A DNA stretch of 64,000 bases from Neobacillus pocheonensis (GCA_023702235.1 JAMQCR010000002.1:1-64000); one strand, 5' to 3'. Counted from the first letter of the stretch, positions 19,247 to 29,782 are shown. Program-made: numbers and translations. Notes: generated by a model not told the origin, from the sequence alone.

Positions 19247-19697
19247 TTATAGATAGCCTTTCTCCTTTAGGCTGACATGCTTACCTGTGTGGCTGACAAT
19301 CACATGGTCAAGGACTTCGATGCCTAAAATTTTCCCTGCTTCTGCAAGTCTTTTAGTGACCTCAATATCCTCTTTGCTTGGTGTTGGGTCTCCGCTAGGG
19401 TGTGGTGGCTAACAATAATGGATGCCGCATTATTGAAAATTGCGCATTTCATCACCTCTCTAGGATGGACTATACTAGCGTTCAAGCTTCCTACATGAGC
19501 TTTATGTAACCCAACTACCTGATTTTTAGTATTGAGCATCATAACAAGAAAAATTTCTCGGTCTTCATCAGCAATGTAAGAGGCTGCTAATTTTTGGGCA
19601 TCTTCCGGTGAACGAATTACATACTGTGCAAACGGTTCAGGGGTTCCTTAATTTCTTGTTTGATTCGGACGACTTCGAAGATTGACATTAATTCCAT
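19247..19697 (-). pseudogene. radC: RadC/JAB-domain protein (two frameshifts)
   Basis: A short RadC-type protein of about 150 residues in three frames: IRSPEDAQKLAASYIADEDR, then LHKAHVGSLNASIVHPREVMK, then [17 protein letters not shown] and [19 protein letters not shown]. This is the MPN/JAMM metalloprotease-like fold of RadC. Breaks are near 19640 (an A or C run) and near 19408, inside the H-x-H metal-binding motif. AAGGAAG precedes ATG 19697. Element-borne radC genes without the N-terminal HhH domain are common on plasmids and islands. Confidence 0.8.
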
Positions 19698-19794
19698 TTT
19701 TCAAAACTTCCTTTCATTTTTGGTTTTTTCTTTCCTTTTTTTTCTTTTGGATTCAGAAGCGAATCTGTTCCCCAAAGGGGGATGATTTTTCCCC

Positions 19795-20273
19795 TTTTGC
19801 AAGTAGAACGAAAAACACGCATAGGCAATGGGTCAAGGGAGCTCTTCGCACAAAAAGTTTTTTGCTGTTGCGATAGCGCCTTTAAGCAAAAAACTTTTTT
19901 GTCCCTTGACCGATTGACTAGCCTTCTTAGCTTCTAGCCGGAAAGGTTCGGGTGTCCTACCGGCTGGAAGGTTAGTAGGCTTGCGCTGTTTTACGATTCG
20001 GAAGGCAAAAGGGAAAATAAACAATAAAAGCAGCCGTTTCGGCTGCTCTCCTTTTTTCTTTTATTCTTTTTATCTTTCAATCTTTTGATTTACGGGTTTT
20101 CGGCTCGTTCGGTACGACGGCTTGCCGTAAATGGAACAGGAACCTACAGATTGTATGCGAAGACATGAGCCGTATAAACTGTGGTTATCGGTCCATTTAG
20201 TGCCGAAGCGACACATACGGAATGACAGAAAGGTGTCTTTCCTTCTGTTCAGTCCGTAGTGCTGCCGCCCAAA
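19795..20273 (-). repeat. Structured about 475-bp element 1, copy B
   Basis: Second copy of the element at 18067-18540, differing by scattered substitutions and small indels while keeping the main stems. Its low end is 98 bases from the radC start, compared with 93 bases for copy A and its gene. This conserved position argues for a leader role. Confidence 0.7.
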
Positions 20274-20762
20274 AGTAGTTCTGTATGCTTTTAACCTAGA
20301 TTTTAAGTCCTTATTTCTGAAGAAAAATCGCAGCCTTAAGGCTACATGACTAGAAAAAAACCAAAGGGGTAAGTAGATATATCCAAAATTTTTGTTATAT
20401 ACCCCTCAAATGGACACCCCATGACCAATCAATATCATGCCGCATGCAGGAGTATTAATGGGATAGTTCCAGGAAACATGTCCCCATCATTCCTTACATC
20501 CGTTGTAAAGTTGAAGTTAATCTAGTAAACTTCCTGTTTTTCACGCAGTAAAGCGTTTATAACAGAACTTATCGCGCGGACCCTCTAGTTCAACAAGCAC
20601 CTTCTCCTGTATTTCAAATAATCATCGTACGCCCACATTAGTATGCAGTCTGTAAAAGTCTCCTTTTGAACTAACGAGAATTTCAGATTAACTGTCTAAT
20701 GTCTTAATATGTTAAATAACCCTGTCATGAAAGAGGAGCGGCGGTAAGGAAAATATCCATTT
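20274..20762. other. Gene-free stretch with unidentified decayed coding sequence
   Basis: No intact gene. Sequence around 20400-20680 has coding-like texture but stops in all frames. I could not identify a family. Confidence 0.35.
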
Positions 20763-22927
20763 TTAACCATGATTGTGTTTCTCTTTCGCTTTATTTCCAC
20801 GTTTATCAGGAGGATTAATCACATTTCCATTATTCTGGATATCATTATTCTGATTGTTGTTATTTTGAATATAATTAGACTGATTGTCGTTATTCTGGTT
20901 TGGAACATCGTCAGGAATTCCGCCTTTAATGTACAGTTCATTATTCACACTATAAACGTCGCTTGGCTGCTGAAAGCTGGTTGAGTCTGTTCCAAATGCT
21001 TGCATCATTGCTTTAAACATTAGTTGCGAGATTTTCGTAGTATCTCCAATCATATAGTTGCCTTGACCATTTTGCACATAGCCGGTCCAAACAGCCATCG
21101 TGTATTGCGGAGTATAACCCGCAAACCAGCTATCGTTAGTCGCGTTGGATGGGTATCCAAATTGGGCACTGGTCTTGTCGTCAAAATTGGTTGTACCCGT
21201 TTTTCCGACAACATTTAATCCAGGGACATTTGCTGTCGTACCTGTACCAGAGTTTACGACTGTCCATAACATAGACGACACCATATAGGCTGTGTAATCA
21301 TGCATAACACGTTTTGGCTGCGGTGTAAAGCTCACAACTTTGCCATTTGGAAAGACAACTTTTTGGACAAAATGAGGTGTATTGTATACTCCGTTATTTC
21401 CAAAGGCACTGTAGGCTCCTGCCATCTCTAAAGGATTAACCGTATTGCTTCCAATCGCGTTTGATTCATACACTCGGTTGTTTTTAAAAGTTATTCCGAG
21501 ATGTTCTGCAAAATTCTTTGCCTTCTCCATTCCTACTTCTCGTAACGTTAGAAGAGCAGGAATATTATAAGAATATTGGAGTGCCGTTCGGATGGACAAC
21601 ATTCCGTGATATTGATGATCCCAGTTTGAAAGAGGTTGACCATTTGTATACGTAGTCTCCTGGTCATTAATTTGGTGAGCAGTCGACCATTTTAAATTTT
21701 CAATCGCAGGACCATAATCAAAAATCGGTTTAAAAGATGAACCCGGCTGGCGATTGATATCGATCGCAAAGTTGTTACCTCGAAATGCTGCTTTATAATC
21801 ATTTCGACCGCTTCCAATTGCCCGTACTTCACCAGTTTTTGTATCTAGGAATACGAAGGCTCCCTGAAACTTAGGATTGGGATAAGCAATAATATTATTT
21901 GTGTTCAGCATTTTGTCCGCATAATCCTGTGCTTTCGGATCCAAAGTCGTATAAATAGATAAGCCGTCAGTGCTAATGTCTACTTTCTTAAGTTTTCCTT
22001 CCACTTCTTTTACAGCAGCATCCAAAAACGCTTCATAGGGCATAACTTGCTGACTAATTTTCGGAACAAGCCCTTCCGTTACTGGAACTTTCATTGCGTC
22101 CTGCATTTGTTTCTCCGTAATATAACCTTGTTTTTGCATAGAGCTTAAGACAAGATTTCGGCGATCGGTAGCAGCTTTTTTGTCTTCTGGTTTGGTAGGA
22201 TCGTAATTACTTGGACTTTGTGGGAGCCCTGCCAACATAGCAGCCTCAGGAAGCGTCAATTTATTTAGATTATTTGCATCGATTCCGTAGTAGCTTTTCG
22301 CGGCAGCAGCCACTCCGTAGGACCCGTCTCCAAGGTAGATCTTATTTAAATACATCATTAAAATTTCATGCTTGGAATACTTTTGTTCCAGCTGATATGC
22401 GAGACTCCATTCTTGTATTTTTCGCTTTAATGTTTTCTGAGGTGACAAAAATGAATTTTTAATCACCTGCTGTGTAATCGTACTCCCGCCTTGGGCTCCG
22501 AAATGCCCTGTAAGATTCTCGAATATTGCTCTAGCAGTTCCTTTTATATCAATGCCATGGTGTTCATAAAAATGTGCGTCTTCCGTGGCAATAAATGCTT
22601 GTTCTAACACTTTTGGAACTTGATTATACGTAATTTTTGTTCGCTTTTCCTTCCCGTATTCATAGAGGAAGTTTCCATTTTTATCATAAAATTTCGTCGA
22701 AAGCGGATCTACTAGTTTTGAAGAATCTAATTTAGGGGCATCCTTAATCATAGCAGCGAACGTAATGGCTCCTGCTCCTGTTGAAACAACTCCAAGCAGC
22801 AAACAGGCAATTAACACTTTTTTCAATAAGGATCCTTTTTTTTCGATTTATTACTTCTTTGTTGATTTTGTCTTATGTTTTCAGCTTGTTTTCGTTCCTG
22901 ACGAAAACGATACGTTTCTTCTGACAT
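20763..22927 (-). pseudogene. Class A penicillin-binding protein (frameshift at the N-terminus)
   Basis: Bifunctional peptidoglycan synthase of about 720 residues. A short cytoplasmic head (MSEETYRFRQERKQAEN) and one membrane anchor (VLIACLLLGVVSTGAGAI) come first. The GT51 glycosyltransferase follows with EDAHFYEHHGID and GGSTITQQVIKN, then the transpeptidase with SSFK, SYN and KTGTT motifs, and an Asn/Gln-rich tail. The start at 22927 (site GGGAGAG) is cut off by a missing A in the 8-A run near 22840; otherwise translation would begin at TTG 22826, leaving 687 residues. All catalytic motifs are intact. It acts outside the membrane and most resembles PBP1A/PBP2c of Bacillus. Confidence 0.88.
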
Positions 22928-23522
22928 TCATCTTCTCTCCCATGTGTAAGTTACTTAAAGTTGATTTAAAATAAGAAGCTTTTATCACTTACTTATCACT
23001 GATTGATGAGTTGATATTTAGACCATTACTTTTCATTCAAAACACGTATATAACGGATTAAAGAAGTAATGATCCATAATCCCCTTGATCGCCTTTCAAA
23101 ATAAAGTACTTACGCTGTTCGATCTTTTCTAATATTTCTTGTACAACCTGTTCTTTTTAACATACAGCTCTATCATTATATTATTCTCATTTAAATCCTT
23201 CTATAAAGGTATATGCAAACAACAAATTCCTTCAAACCAACTCTCCACTATTCTCGTACTCTATCTGAAGGTCTAAAGTTGAAATGAACGTCTACAAATA
23301 CTAACCGGTGGACGTTACTTTTATTAATTCCATAAACAAGCATTTATAGCTTAGTTTTGTTTTTTCATAGATATTATACATGAAAATGAATAGAAATAAT
23401 TTTTCCGTAACTTTACATAATTGAGTCAATTTCATAATAGTTTATTGTAATTATTAGACGGGCTCAATTATAAAACTTAAAAAATTTTTTAAACATTTGT
23501 GATTTTTTGAATACTCACAATG
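22928..23522. other. Gene-free stretch
   Basis: A/T-rich intergenic DNA. No gene, RNA or repeat could be supported. Confidence 0.45.
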
Positions 23523-23547
23523 TAAAAAGACGCCAAATAACGGCGTC
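23523..23547 (-). terminator. Intrinsic terminator
   Basis: On the minus strand GACGCC pairs with GGCGTC over a seven-base loop, followed by TTTTTAC. It lies just after the stop of the small reading frame at 23565. Confidence 0.7.
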
Positions 23548-23564
23548 TCCATTTAAAACAGGTA

Positions 23565-23696
23565 CTATTCTTTCCCATGCCCAAACTTTTCTTCTAGTCG
23601 TTTAATTTCATCTATTGATTTTTCAAGTGCCGCTTGCAGTCTTTTAAAATGTTTCTTGTAATAGCATAGGTCCATAATCACTAGCAGCACAAACAT
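23565..23696 (-). CDS. Possible small membrane/coiled-coil protein
   Basis: 43 codons from ATG 23696: a hydrophobic start (MFVLLVIMDLCYYKK) and an amphipathic helix (LQAALEKSIDEIKRLEEKFG). The frame stays open further up to the yolD start but without ATG or a ribosome site, so the true start is unclear. A good terminator follows, which is the best support. Confidence 0.4.
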   Translation of the reverse strand: MFVLLVIMDLCYYKKHFKRLQAALEKSIDEIKRLEEKFGHGKE

Positions 23697-23725
23697 TCCA
23701 ATAAGAGCGTAGAGGGGAAATTTTA

Positions 23726-24064
23726 ATGGATAAAAATCATAAAGATCGTGGAATGAGGAATTGGAATGGCTTTTTCATGCCGGAATCCATAAAATTGTTA
23801 AAGGATCTTTGGCAGGATGATAATAAAACTCCTAGACCACATCTGGATGAAATTAAAATAGTAGAGATGGAACGGCTATTATCTGAAAGCATGAACACCA
23901 AAAACCTTTTAGAAATTACCACATGGAAAAACGGCTTTTTTACTACACGCGTTGGATTTGTAACGAAAATCGATTCTCTAAATAAAAGGATTCTACTTCA
24001 GGATGAACTTCAATCCACCATCAATCTTGATTTCTTTTCCATAACCAATGTAATGGTCAAATAA
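23726..24064 (+). CDS. YolD-like family protein
   Basis: 112 residues with the YolD pattern: an N-terminal RGMRNWNGFFMPESI, a central helix EIKIVEMERLLSESM, and the beta-rich TTWKNGFFTTRVGFVTKIDS. AGAGGGG precedes the ATG. YolD proteins usually accompany UV-damage or DNA-polymerase Y genes on plasmids and prophages in Bacillus. None is present here, so this is a solitary copy. Confidence 0.75.
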   Translation: MDKNHKDRGMRNWNGFFMPESIKLLKDLWQDDNKTPRPHLDEIKIVEMERLLSESMNTKNLLEITTWKNGFFTTRVGFVTKIDSLNKRILLQDELQSTINLDFFSITNVMVK

Positions 24065-24174
24065 ATACTTACCTTAAAATGGTTGAACCTTTACATTATT
24101 TAACTTTATCGGGAGGAATTTTTTTACATATATAGAAATAATTAAGGACAGGTTATTATTAAAGGGGGATTTGA

Positions 24175-24324
24175 ATGGAGTTTTCAGTTCTCATTTCTTG
24201 GGTCCATCATTTTTTGTTGATTATGGGTGGATGGTTAATTTTAGTTCTTCTAATATTAATTCGTTCAAGTAAGTACACAAAGAATAAATTTAAGCAAATG
24301 GAAGAAAACGATAAAGATGATTAA
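24175..24324 (+). CDS. Small single-pass membrane protein
   Basis: 49 residues: one membrane segment (LLIMGGWLILVLLILI) and a charged cytoplasmic tail (KFKQMEENDKDD). An excellent ribosome site (AAAGGGGGA) lies eight bases before ATG. No family recognised. Confidence 0.55.
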   Translation: MEFSVLISWVHHFLLIMGGWLILVLLILIRSSKYTKNKFKQMEENDKDD

Positions 24325-24891
24325 ATACAACGAATTAACTATTTAAACATAATCATTTTTCAATGTAAACGTTAATTAAGATACTAAACCCTTCCTGCAA
24401 AGTGAGGTAACTATCCGTTCAAGCTGAGAAGGGTTGTAATTTGGAAAGTAAAAACACGGCAGCAATCATCCACTATTTGAGGTTACTCATTTCAACACGT
24501 TTTGTTATTTCATCTCTTTAAACGGAATTTTAGAGAATGAACGGTATCGTAAATGTCGTTTCTAACTATTGAAGTAGTATACGAATTCCCAATAAAAAAC
24601 TGGATAGCGATTTAACTATCCAGCACGTCTTATTTATATGAGGTTTTTCTTATAATTCTCTTTAAGCTTTGATTTCCACATTATCTACCGAATGATGTTA
24701 AGTATATAACCACAAAGACATATCTACATCTGTCCCTAGTATTGGCCACCTACGCCAAATACGATGACGGCCACACATGCCATCCAACCCACCATTTATT
24801 ATAACAGGAAACGTTTAAATTTACAAATTTTACCAGACTGCTTGTCCGATAAAGTTACATATAAAACGCGTATATATGACTTTTCTTTCAC
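24325..24891. other. Gene-poor stretch with a terminator
   Basis: Contains the hairpin CTGGATAG/CTATCCAG at 24600-24623, followed on the minus strand by TTTTTTATT, an intrinsic terminator. A 19-codon hydrophobic minus-strand frame near 24735-24795 is too short to call. Nothing else is seen. Confidence 0.45.
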
Positions 24892-25086
24892 TCATGCACA
24901 ATGAATAACCTTGTAATTTTTATGTGCTACAACTGTTCTATTTCCTTCAAACTCTAATTCGGTCTTATTTTCTGTTATTTTCACGATGACTGAATTTTCA
25001 TTGACCTTCTCAACGATCCCTTTGATTCCATTCTTAAAAAGGATATGATCCCCTAATTCTGCGATCCTTTTTGCCATGAATATCAA
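24892..25086 (-). CDS. DUF2187 family protein
   Basis: About 64 residues. The core ELGDHILFKNGIKGIVEKVNENSV is typical of the DUF2187/YkvS family, a small beta-rich domain of unknown function. TTG at 25086 is preferred because GGAGGG lies seven bases upstream; an ATG four codons later is too far from it. Confidence 0.8.
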   Translation of the reverse strand: MIFMAKRIAELGDHILFKNGIKGIVEKVNENSVIVKITENKTELEFEGNRTVVAHKNYKVIHCA

Positions 25087-25301
25087 TTTATTCCCTCCAT
25101 CTAAAAAATACATTAAGCCTTTTACTTTATCTTTCTTACATTCAAAACCATAAATTGTTTGATTTTTTTAAAGCCCTTCACAATTGAAAAACCTTCCAAT
25201 TGTATGTAAGTGAACCTTTTCAAATCAGGTTTTGTTCGGGACTTCTTTTTTTAATAATTCGTACCGCCGTGCTAGATCCTTATCGATAAATACTGATTAC
25301 C

Positions 25302-25511
25302 TTATGAACTTTTTTTTTTCTTCGCTTCATACATTTCTGTTTGTTGATTTTTCTTAAAAAAAGTTATTATGGTCATCACCCTTTTCTTCCATATCAGTTG
25401 TTTTGCATAATTAGGGTCGTATAAATATTGATTAAAAAGGAAATAACCTACCTCCTCAATCACTAGTAATATGACGATAAACAGAGCCAGAACCATAATA
25501 CAAATCCACAT
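25302..25511 (-). CDS. Small membrane protein
   Basis: 69 residues with one N-terminal membrane helix (CIMVLALFIVILLVI) and a basic tail ending in KKKK. AAAGGGG precedes the ATG. No family recognised. The region between it and 25826 holds no other gene. Confidence 0.5.
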   Translation of the reverse strand: MWICIMVLALFIVILLVIEEVGYFLFNQYLYDPNYAKQLIWKKRVMTIITFFKKNQQTEMYEAKKKKSS

Positions 25512-25825
25512 TTAATAAACCCCTTTTATGGAAGACCTTATCAAAAAACCAAAAACAAAGAACCCATAAGTGATTTTTTTATTACCATTCTTTCAATCTA
25601 GTTTTTATAAATATATTACCAAAATTATGGATATCAATGTAGTATTTATTTTGGATAACGAAATTTTAGGAGTGTAAAATTTCGTGTTTTCCTAATTTAG
25701 CCTGTATATTCAGTTTTCGTTGCAAAAACAGTAAACCGCAAATGAAATCAATGGTTTATTCACAAGATAAAAAAATAGCCTGGAATCATCTCCAAGCTAA
25801 CCATGCCTTTTTTTCAGCATTAACC

Positions 25826-25979
25826 TTAATCTTGTTTCAATCGTTCTTTCTCTTGCTCGCAAAACTCTTGAACTGTAGACTTACTCCAATAGGGAGTACC
25901 AGCAAGCTCAACATCTGCTTTCGGTATTTTTCCTCGACTGTTATACACATTTAATTTACGTTTATCATAATTTAGCCAT
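25826..25979 (-). pseudogene. Small DNA-binding-type protein (frameshifted as read)
   Basis: About 50 residues: KLNVYNSRGKIPKADVELAG followed by GTPYWSKSTVQEFCEQEK, which looks like an excisionase- or MerR-like winged helix. The likely ATG overlaps the stop of the upstream gene, but one extra T near 25966 breaks the frame. A GTG start inside is an alternative. Coupling to the upstream gene suggests one operon. Confidence 0.45.
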
Positions 25980-26328
25980 GGTCCGATAAGAAATCAGCAA
26001 ACTGCTTTTGATTAAAATAGTGATCTGTCGTTTCTCGAAGAATGGAATGGGTAGGTTTTTGAATTAAATGCGTATCCTCTTGAAAGAACTGATTCACTAA
26101 TTCTAACGCGATTTCAAGCCAATCATTATCTAGATGGTGATACAATAATCCGATATTAAAACTTTCCTGCTCAGGTGCTTCAAAAAACCAAGCTAATTTT
26201 AAGAATACAGTTTCAACGTCTGTTAATCCCTTCATTGCTTCTTCCACCAATAAGATGTTCTCATAAGCCTTTAATTTACCTTTAAATTTCGGGAACGTTT
26301 CAATGATTCGTTTCGTTGAGCGTTTCAT
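25972..26328 (-). CDS. Hypothetical protein
   Basis: 118 residues from ATG 26328, chosen for GGAGGG just upstream. All-helical composition (RIIETFPKFKGKLKAYENIL, VEEAMKGLTDVETVFLKLAW). No domain recognised. The downstream DNA-binding-type frame overlaps its stop. Confidence 0.6.
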   Translation of the reverse strand: MKRSTKRIIETFPKFKGKLKAYENILLVEEAMKGLTDVETVFLKLAWFFEAPEQESFNIGLLYHHLDNDWLEIALELVNQFFQEDTHLIQKPTHSILRETTDHYFNQKQFADFLSDHG

Positions 26329-26827
26329 CTTTTTCCCTCCTATTGACTTAGTCAACAAAAAACCTATTTTATTACTGTTTTATGCCACAAAAAGACGAAA
26401 ATAGTGAAGAAGAGGGCGAACCCTCTTCCTCGGATCTTACATTTTACCTTCGGCTTTCATGCTGTGATATTCCGTATGAAATTCACAATCAGGCTAATAA
26501 ACTAAAGCTGGTTTTTTCACCTCTCTTCTTTTTTGAATACCACGGTTTATTGTTTGTTATTCTAAGCACGCCCGTGGCTACCATAAATCCCATATTAAAC
26601 GTACGGAATGTAGGAGGAAACCAGATAAAAATCGACATACGAGCTGAAAGAAAGGGCCGTTTCTTTCTCTTTTAGTCCATCGTTCTTCTATCTACAGATT
26701 TTTTTGTAATTTTTTAGGGTGTTTTGTCATATGTATTCCAATTGTGCAAAATTTTTCTCATAATAAGACTTGCAAGGAAAATCGATTTTATCGAATTAAA
26801 CAGTTAAAGAGAATTAGGGGAATGGTT
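26329..26827. other. Intergenic region
   Basis: No gene is supported. The stretch 26560-26670 shares short words (TACGGAATG, GAAAGAAAGGG) with structured element 1 and might be a very diverged relative, but I cannot show that. Confidence 0.3.
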
Positions 26828-27006
26828 ATGGTAAGCGAGATCGAGAAATTAGAAGACCGGATCAATCATTTAAGAGAAGAATTGATCCAAATTGCAAAAG
26901 CAACCGGCTTAAATAGCAATGAAACCCTTCGACAAGTCAAAAATTAGACGATCTCATCACGAGGTATCAAAAAAGTAAAAATAAACAATTTAAAAAACTT
27001 GATTAA
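26828..27006 (+). pseudogene. Spo0E-like Spo0A-P phosphatase (frameshifted as read)
   Basis: About 59 residues after repair. The helical hairpin IEKLEDRINHLREELIQIA followed by the signature S-Q-x-L-D (SQKLDDLITRYQK) identifies the Spo0E family of aspartyl-phosphate phosphatases that remove phosphate from Spo0A. One missing A near 26938 truncates it just before the signature. ATG 26828 has AGGGGA eight bases upstream. Confidence 0.75.
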
Positions 27007-27099
27007 AAGTCCTATTATTATCGCATTATGAATATGGGGATTTTTTCTAATTTCTTTTAATGGTTAAGGTAAAGTCCCAAATGGTTGCGAACCATTACG

Positions 27100-27324
27100 T
27101 TAATTTTGCGCAAATTGAATGAAATCAGCCAGATCCTTTTGATCGACTATCTGTTCAAAGTCGCATGGTTGCTCTAATGTAATACCCCTTTGACGGGCAA
27201 CAGAAATCAGTAAACCTAATTCATAATACATATTTTTCGTTAATAATCCTCTTTCAATGTTCTTCATTATTTCATCATAAAAAGTAATTAAAAAATCAGA
27301 AGGTAACTTTTCATAAAAATCCAT
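27100..27324 (-). CDS. Hypothetical protein
   Basis: 74 residues, helical and acidic (SDFLITFYDEIMKNIERGLL, CDFEQIVDQKDLADFIQFA). GGGGG is well placed before the ATG. No known family. Confidence 0.55.
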   Translation of the reverse strand: MDFYEKLPSDFLITFYDEIMKNIERGLLTKNMYYELGLLISVARQRGITLEQPCDFEQIVDQKDLADFIQFAQN

Positions 27325-27590
27325 TATATAATTCCCCCTATTAAAAAATGTAGGAAAATCTTTTTGGACAACAAAGAAGCATCTGAACCCTATTATTTCT
27401 TTATTAAGAAAATAAAGCTATCTGATTCTAAAAAAGAACAAGCAGTAGAATGACATTTTAATTCGATAAAATTGCTGAAAATAAATAATTAAAAGAACAT
27501 TCTCCAACGATACAATAACCATGTACTGTTGGAGAATTGTTGATTCTTCTTCCATTAAATGGCCCGTTTGTTGAAAAAGAAAATAAGCAT

Positions 27591-27845
27591 CTATGATAAA
27601 TGCCTTTTTTTCCGATTAGTAAAGGCAATTTTTGACGAGTTTCTTCTATCCTTTTTGATGGAATAACCTGGTGCTGGACGCCCCTCACTTACTTTCTTTT
27701 CCTCTACACGACCATTTTCTTGGTAGTAATAGGTTGAGCGAGGAATATCTATTATTTTTAGCACCTTTTGTTTCGCATAGCCTTTCTTAATCCATTTATC
27801 GGCTATCTCAAGCTTTTCAGCAAGTGAGGGTTTTTCTTTTTTATA
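27591..27845 (-). pseudogene. IS3-family OrfB, 5' fragment
   Basis: An 84-codon fragment: KPSLAEKLEIADKWIKKGYA, STYYYQENGRVEEKK and GRPAPGYS, the N-terminal part of an IS3/IS150-type transposase. The DDE catalytic core is missing; the frame ends at 27591 in unrelated sequence. Confidence 0.65.
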
Positions 27846-28117
27846 AGATCGCGAAGAATAGCAATCTCTAAGTCTTTTTCACCCAATAGTTTTTTCAACT
27901 GATCGTTTTCTTGCGATAATATTTTAGTCTCCAAAGGTGTAGAATCTACTCCTAAGCTTATGTCATTGTATTTACCCTCTTTGTATTCTTTCACCCAACG
28001 GTTTACCATGTTTGAACTTAGTTCATATCTGCGAGCTACTACGGCTGCGTTACCTGTATCAATAGCTTCTTTACAAACTTGGATTTTAAGTTCTTTTGGA
28101 TATTGAGTTCTTTTCAT
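27803..28117 (-). CDS. IS3-family OrfA (orphan)
   Basis: 104 residues with an N-terminal helix-turn-helix (CKEAIDTGNAAVVARRYELS) and a C-terminal leucine-zipper helix (NDQLKKLLGEKDLEIAILRD). Upstream lies an IS3-like end containing GGACAGCCCT (near 28160-28172). With only a piece of OrfB left it cannot transpose. Confidence 0.75.
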   Translation of the reverse strand: MKRTQYPKELKIQVCKEAIDTGNAAVVARRYELSSNMVNRWVKEYKEGKYNDISLGVDSTPLETKILSQENDQLKKLLGEKDLEIAILRDLIKKKNPHLLKSLR

Positions 28118-28172
28118 GGTGTCAGCTCCTTTAGATAATACTATTATAAAAAAATTAACTAGGGCTGTCCAA

Positions 28173-28483
28173 GTTCATTTTGGGGCTTATGAGCAAGGTG
28201 CATTACGTTAAGGTACTTTAAGGCAATTTAACGAACCATCTTGTTTCTTTGATTTCTTAAATAAATAATACAGATAAGTAGCCCATTTTATTACGAATCC
28301 TCCCATCACTAGAAAAAGAAAGAACCAAGTATTTACGAAATGAGAATAAATTCAATCAAACATAAACCCACCTCAACATGCTCTTTCTTTGGTTTGAACG
28401 CTAATGTTCAGCACTATCAAAACCCAGACGCATAGTGCGAGTCAGAAAGGTATAGACTAGGTTAATAAAAAGCGGTTACAAAA
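28173..28483. other. Gene-free stretch
   Basis: No gene, RNA or element was recognised beyond the IS3 end to the left and the terminator to the right. Confidence 0.4.
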
Positions 28484-28518
28484 AAAGAGCATCTATCTTA
28501 AAACAGATAATGCTCTTT
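28484..28518 (-). terminator. Intrinsic terminator
   Basis: AAAGAGCAT pairs with ATGCTCTTT, followed on the minus strand by a T-run, right after the stop of the 52-residue gene. Confidence 0.75.
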
Positions 28519-28548
28519 AATTTATATGTATTATTTTATTTTAAAAGT

Positions 28549-28707
28549 TTAGGAAGCCTTGCACTCTTTAGCGTTCTTTAGTTCCCTTAACCTTTCTTTG
28601 ATTAACTCTCTTTGTTCCTCGGTAATAATAAAATCCGTAAGACGATCCTCAAAATGAGCAATACGTCTTTCCAACTCCTCTATAGTAAGGTTATCAGTAT
28701 TCTTCAT
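28549..28707 (-). CDS. Small charged helical protein
   Basis: 52 residues (MKNTDNLTIEELERRIAHFE onwards, then a Glu/Arg-rich helix). GAGGAG lies about ten bases upstream and a terminator follows, so it is a real unit. Probably a coiled-coil; no family recognised. Confidence 0.6.
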   Translation of the reverse strand: MKNTDNLTIEELERRIAHFEDRLTDFIITEEQRELIKERLRELKNAKECKAS

Positions 28708-28872
28708 AAACCCACCAACTCCTCTTATTATAATTTATATATAATTAATATTCTTCATAAAATCCTCCAAATCCGCCATTGGCAGCTGGATATTCAAGTA
28801 AAGGAAGCTATCAAAATCTATTCTTCAAGTGGAAGTTCCATTCGAAATCCTTTTAATCCCAGGATCCCGTAT

Positions 28873-29007
28873 TTAATTTGCCCATTGTTTCAGAACTTGT
28901 TCTTTTGCTATACGATAAACTTCTTCTTCTGTTTGGTTTTTGGTAGCTATTACGTTGGTTTGATAAACTTTATCTTTATGTGTTACATAGATTGTATACT
29001 TGTACAT
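28873..29007 (-). CDS. BA3454 family stress response protein
   Basis: 44 residues: MYKYTIYVTHKDKVYQTNVI, then TEEEVYRIAKEQVLKQW. This matches the small BA3454 family found across Bacillus. AAAGGAG precedes the ATG. The precise role is unknown. Confidence 0.7.
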   Translation of the reverse strand: MYKYTIYVTHKDKVYQTNVIATKNQTEEEVYRIAKEQVLKQWAN

Positions 29008-29782
29008 TTTGTTCTATCTCCTTTATATAATTCTAATAATTCTAACTTTTTGTTCATTCCACTTCTCTAATAAATCCAATTTCATTTAGTTATCCCTATA
29101 AATGTTTTTTAACTTTTTTTATTTTACAAATAAAATGAAAGTGATTAAAGCTAAAAAAAAGGTCAAGATTTGACAAATTCTCAACTTAACAAAAATTAAT
29201 ATATTCACTAGGCAACGGTAATGACTGGAAAAGTCAATAAAATCAACAAACTTTTTATGATTCTAATCTCTTATGTATTTTGTTACACTTCTTAGAATGC
29301 AGAAAAATGTCGAAATATAAAAACTAAAAAAGGCAGGTTCCTTATACCGATCTTAAATTACCTTTTTGTTTTCATGCTTCAAACTAAATTTCCCCAAAGT
29401 AAAAAAGCCACCTTTGATAAGATGGATTCCTTACTTATTTATTAAACTAACGCCCCCGTTAGCCATTTATGCAGCACAAAATCAGTGCTGCACCACAGAG
29501 AATGAAAATGGGTAGGACGTGTCAATACTGATACTGACCTTAATCCAGTCAACCCTAATCAATAGGCTTATGATTTAACGCTCTCCTCTTTTTTTTAACG
29601 ATTGAGCAGGGTCTTCTTTAATATTGTCATTTTTTAATTCTTGGAGTAATTTATTTTCATAGTAGTGTAAGTACCTTCCTTCACAATCTCAATTTCTATT
29701 ATTGGAGTAGACAAATTCAAAAACGTAACAAGAAAGAACAAAAAATAAAAAGAAGTGGAAATTTAATATGGTACCTATAGAT
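29008..29782. other. Gene-free stretch with one REP/MITE-like copy
   Basis: No gene is supported. At 29446-29503 there is a degenerate copy of the repeat family (CCCCGTTAGCCATTTATGCA then a GCAGCAC/GTGCTGC hairpin) found in full at 44780-44858. Confidence 0.5.

Noticed and set aside
24735..24795. 19-codon hydrophobic minus-strand peptide
   Set aside because: Too short, no clear ribosome site; could be chance.
25742..25954. Plus-strand reading frame of 70 codons
   Set aside because: It is the shadow of the minus-strand DNA-binding-type protein at 25826-25979, which has a far more protein-like sequence.
26382..26675. Plus-strand reading frame of 97 codons
   Set aside because: No ribosome site and no protein-like pattern; intergenic sequence.
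19247..27324. Toxin-antitoxin pair among the small genes
   Set aside because: Small adjacent genes exist, but none matches a known toxin or antitoxin family and no pair has the usual coupled order with a recognisable motif.
28612..29070. Plus-strand reading frame of 152 codons
   Set aside because: Covers two better-supported minus-strand genes (28549 and 28873) with ribosome sites and recognisable products.
15243..29782. Prophage
   Set aside because: No capsid, tail, terminase or lysis genes are present; only small accessory proteins and recombinase remnants.
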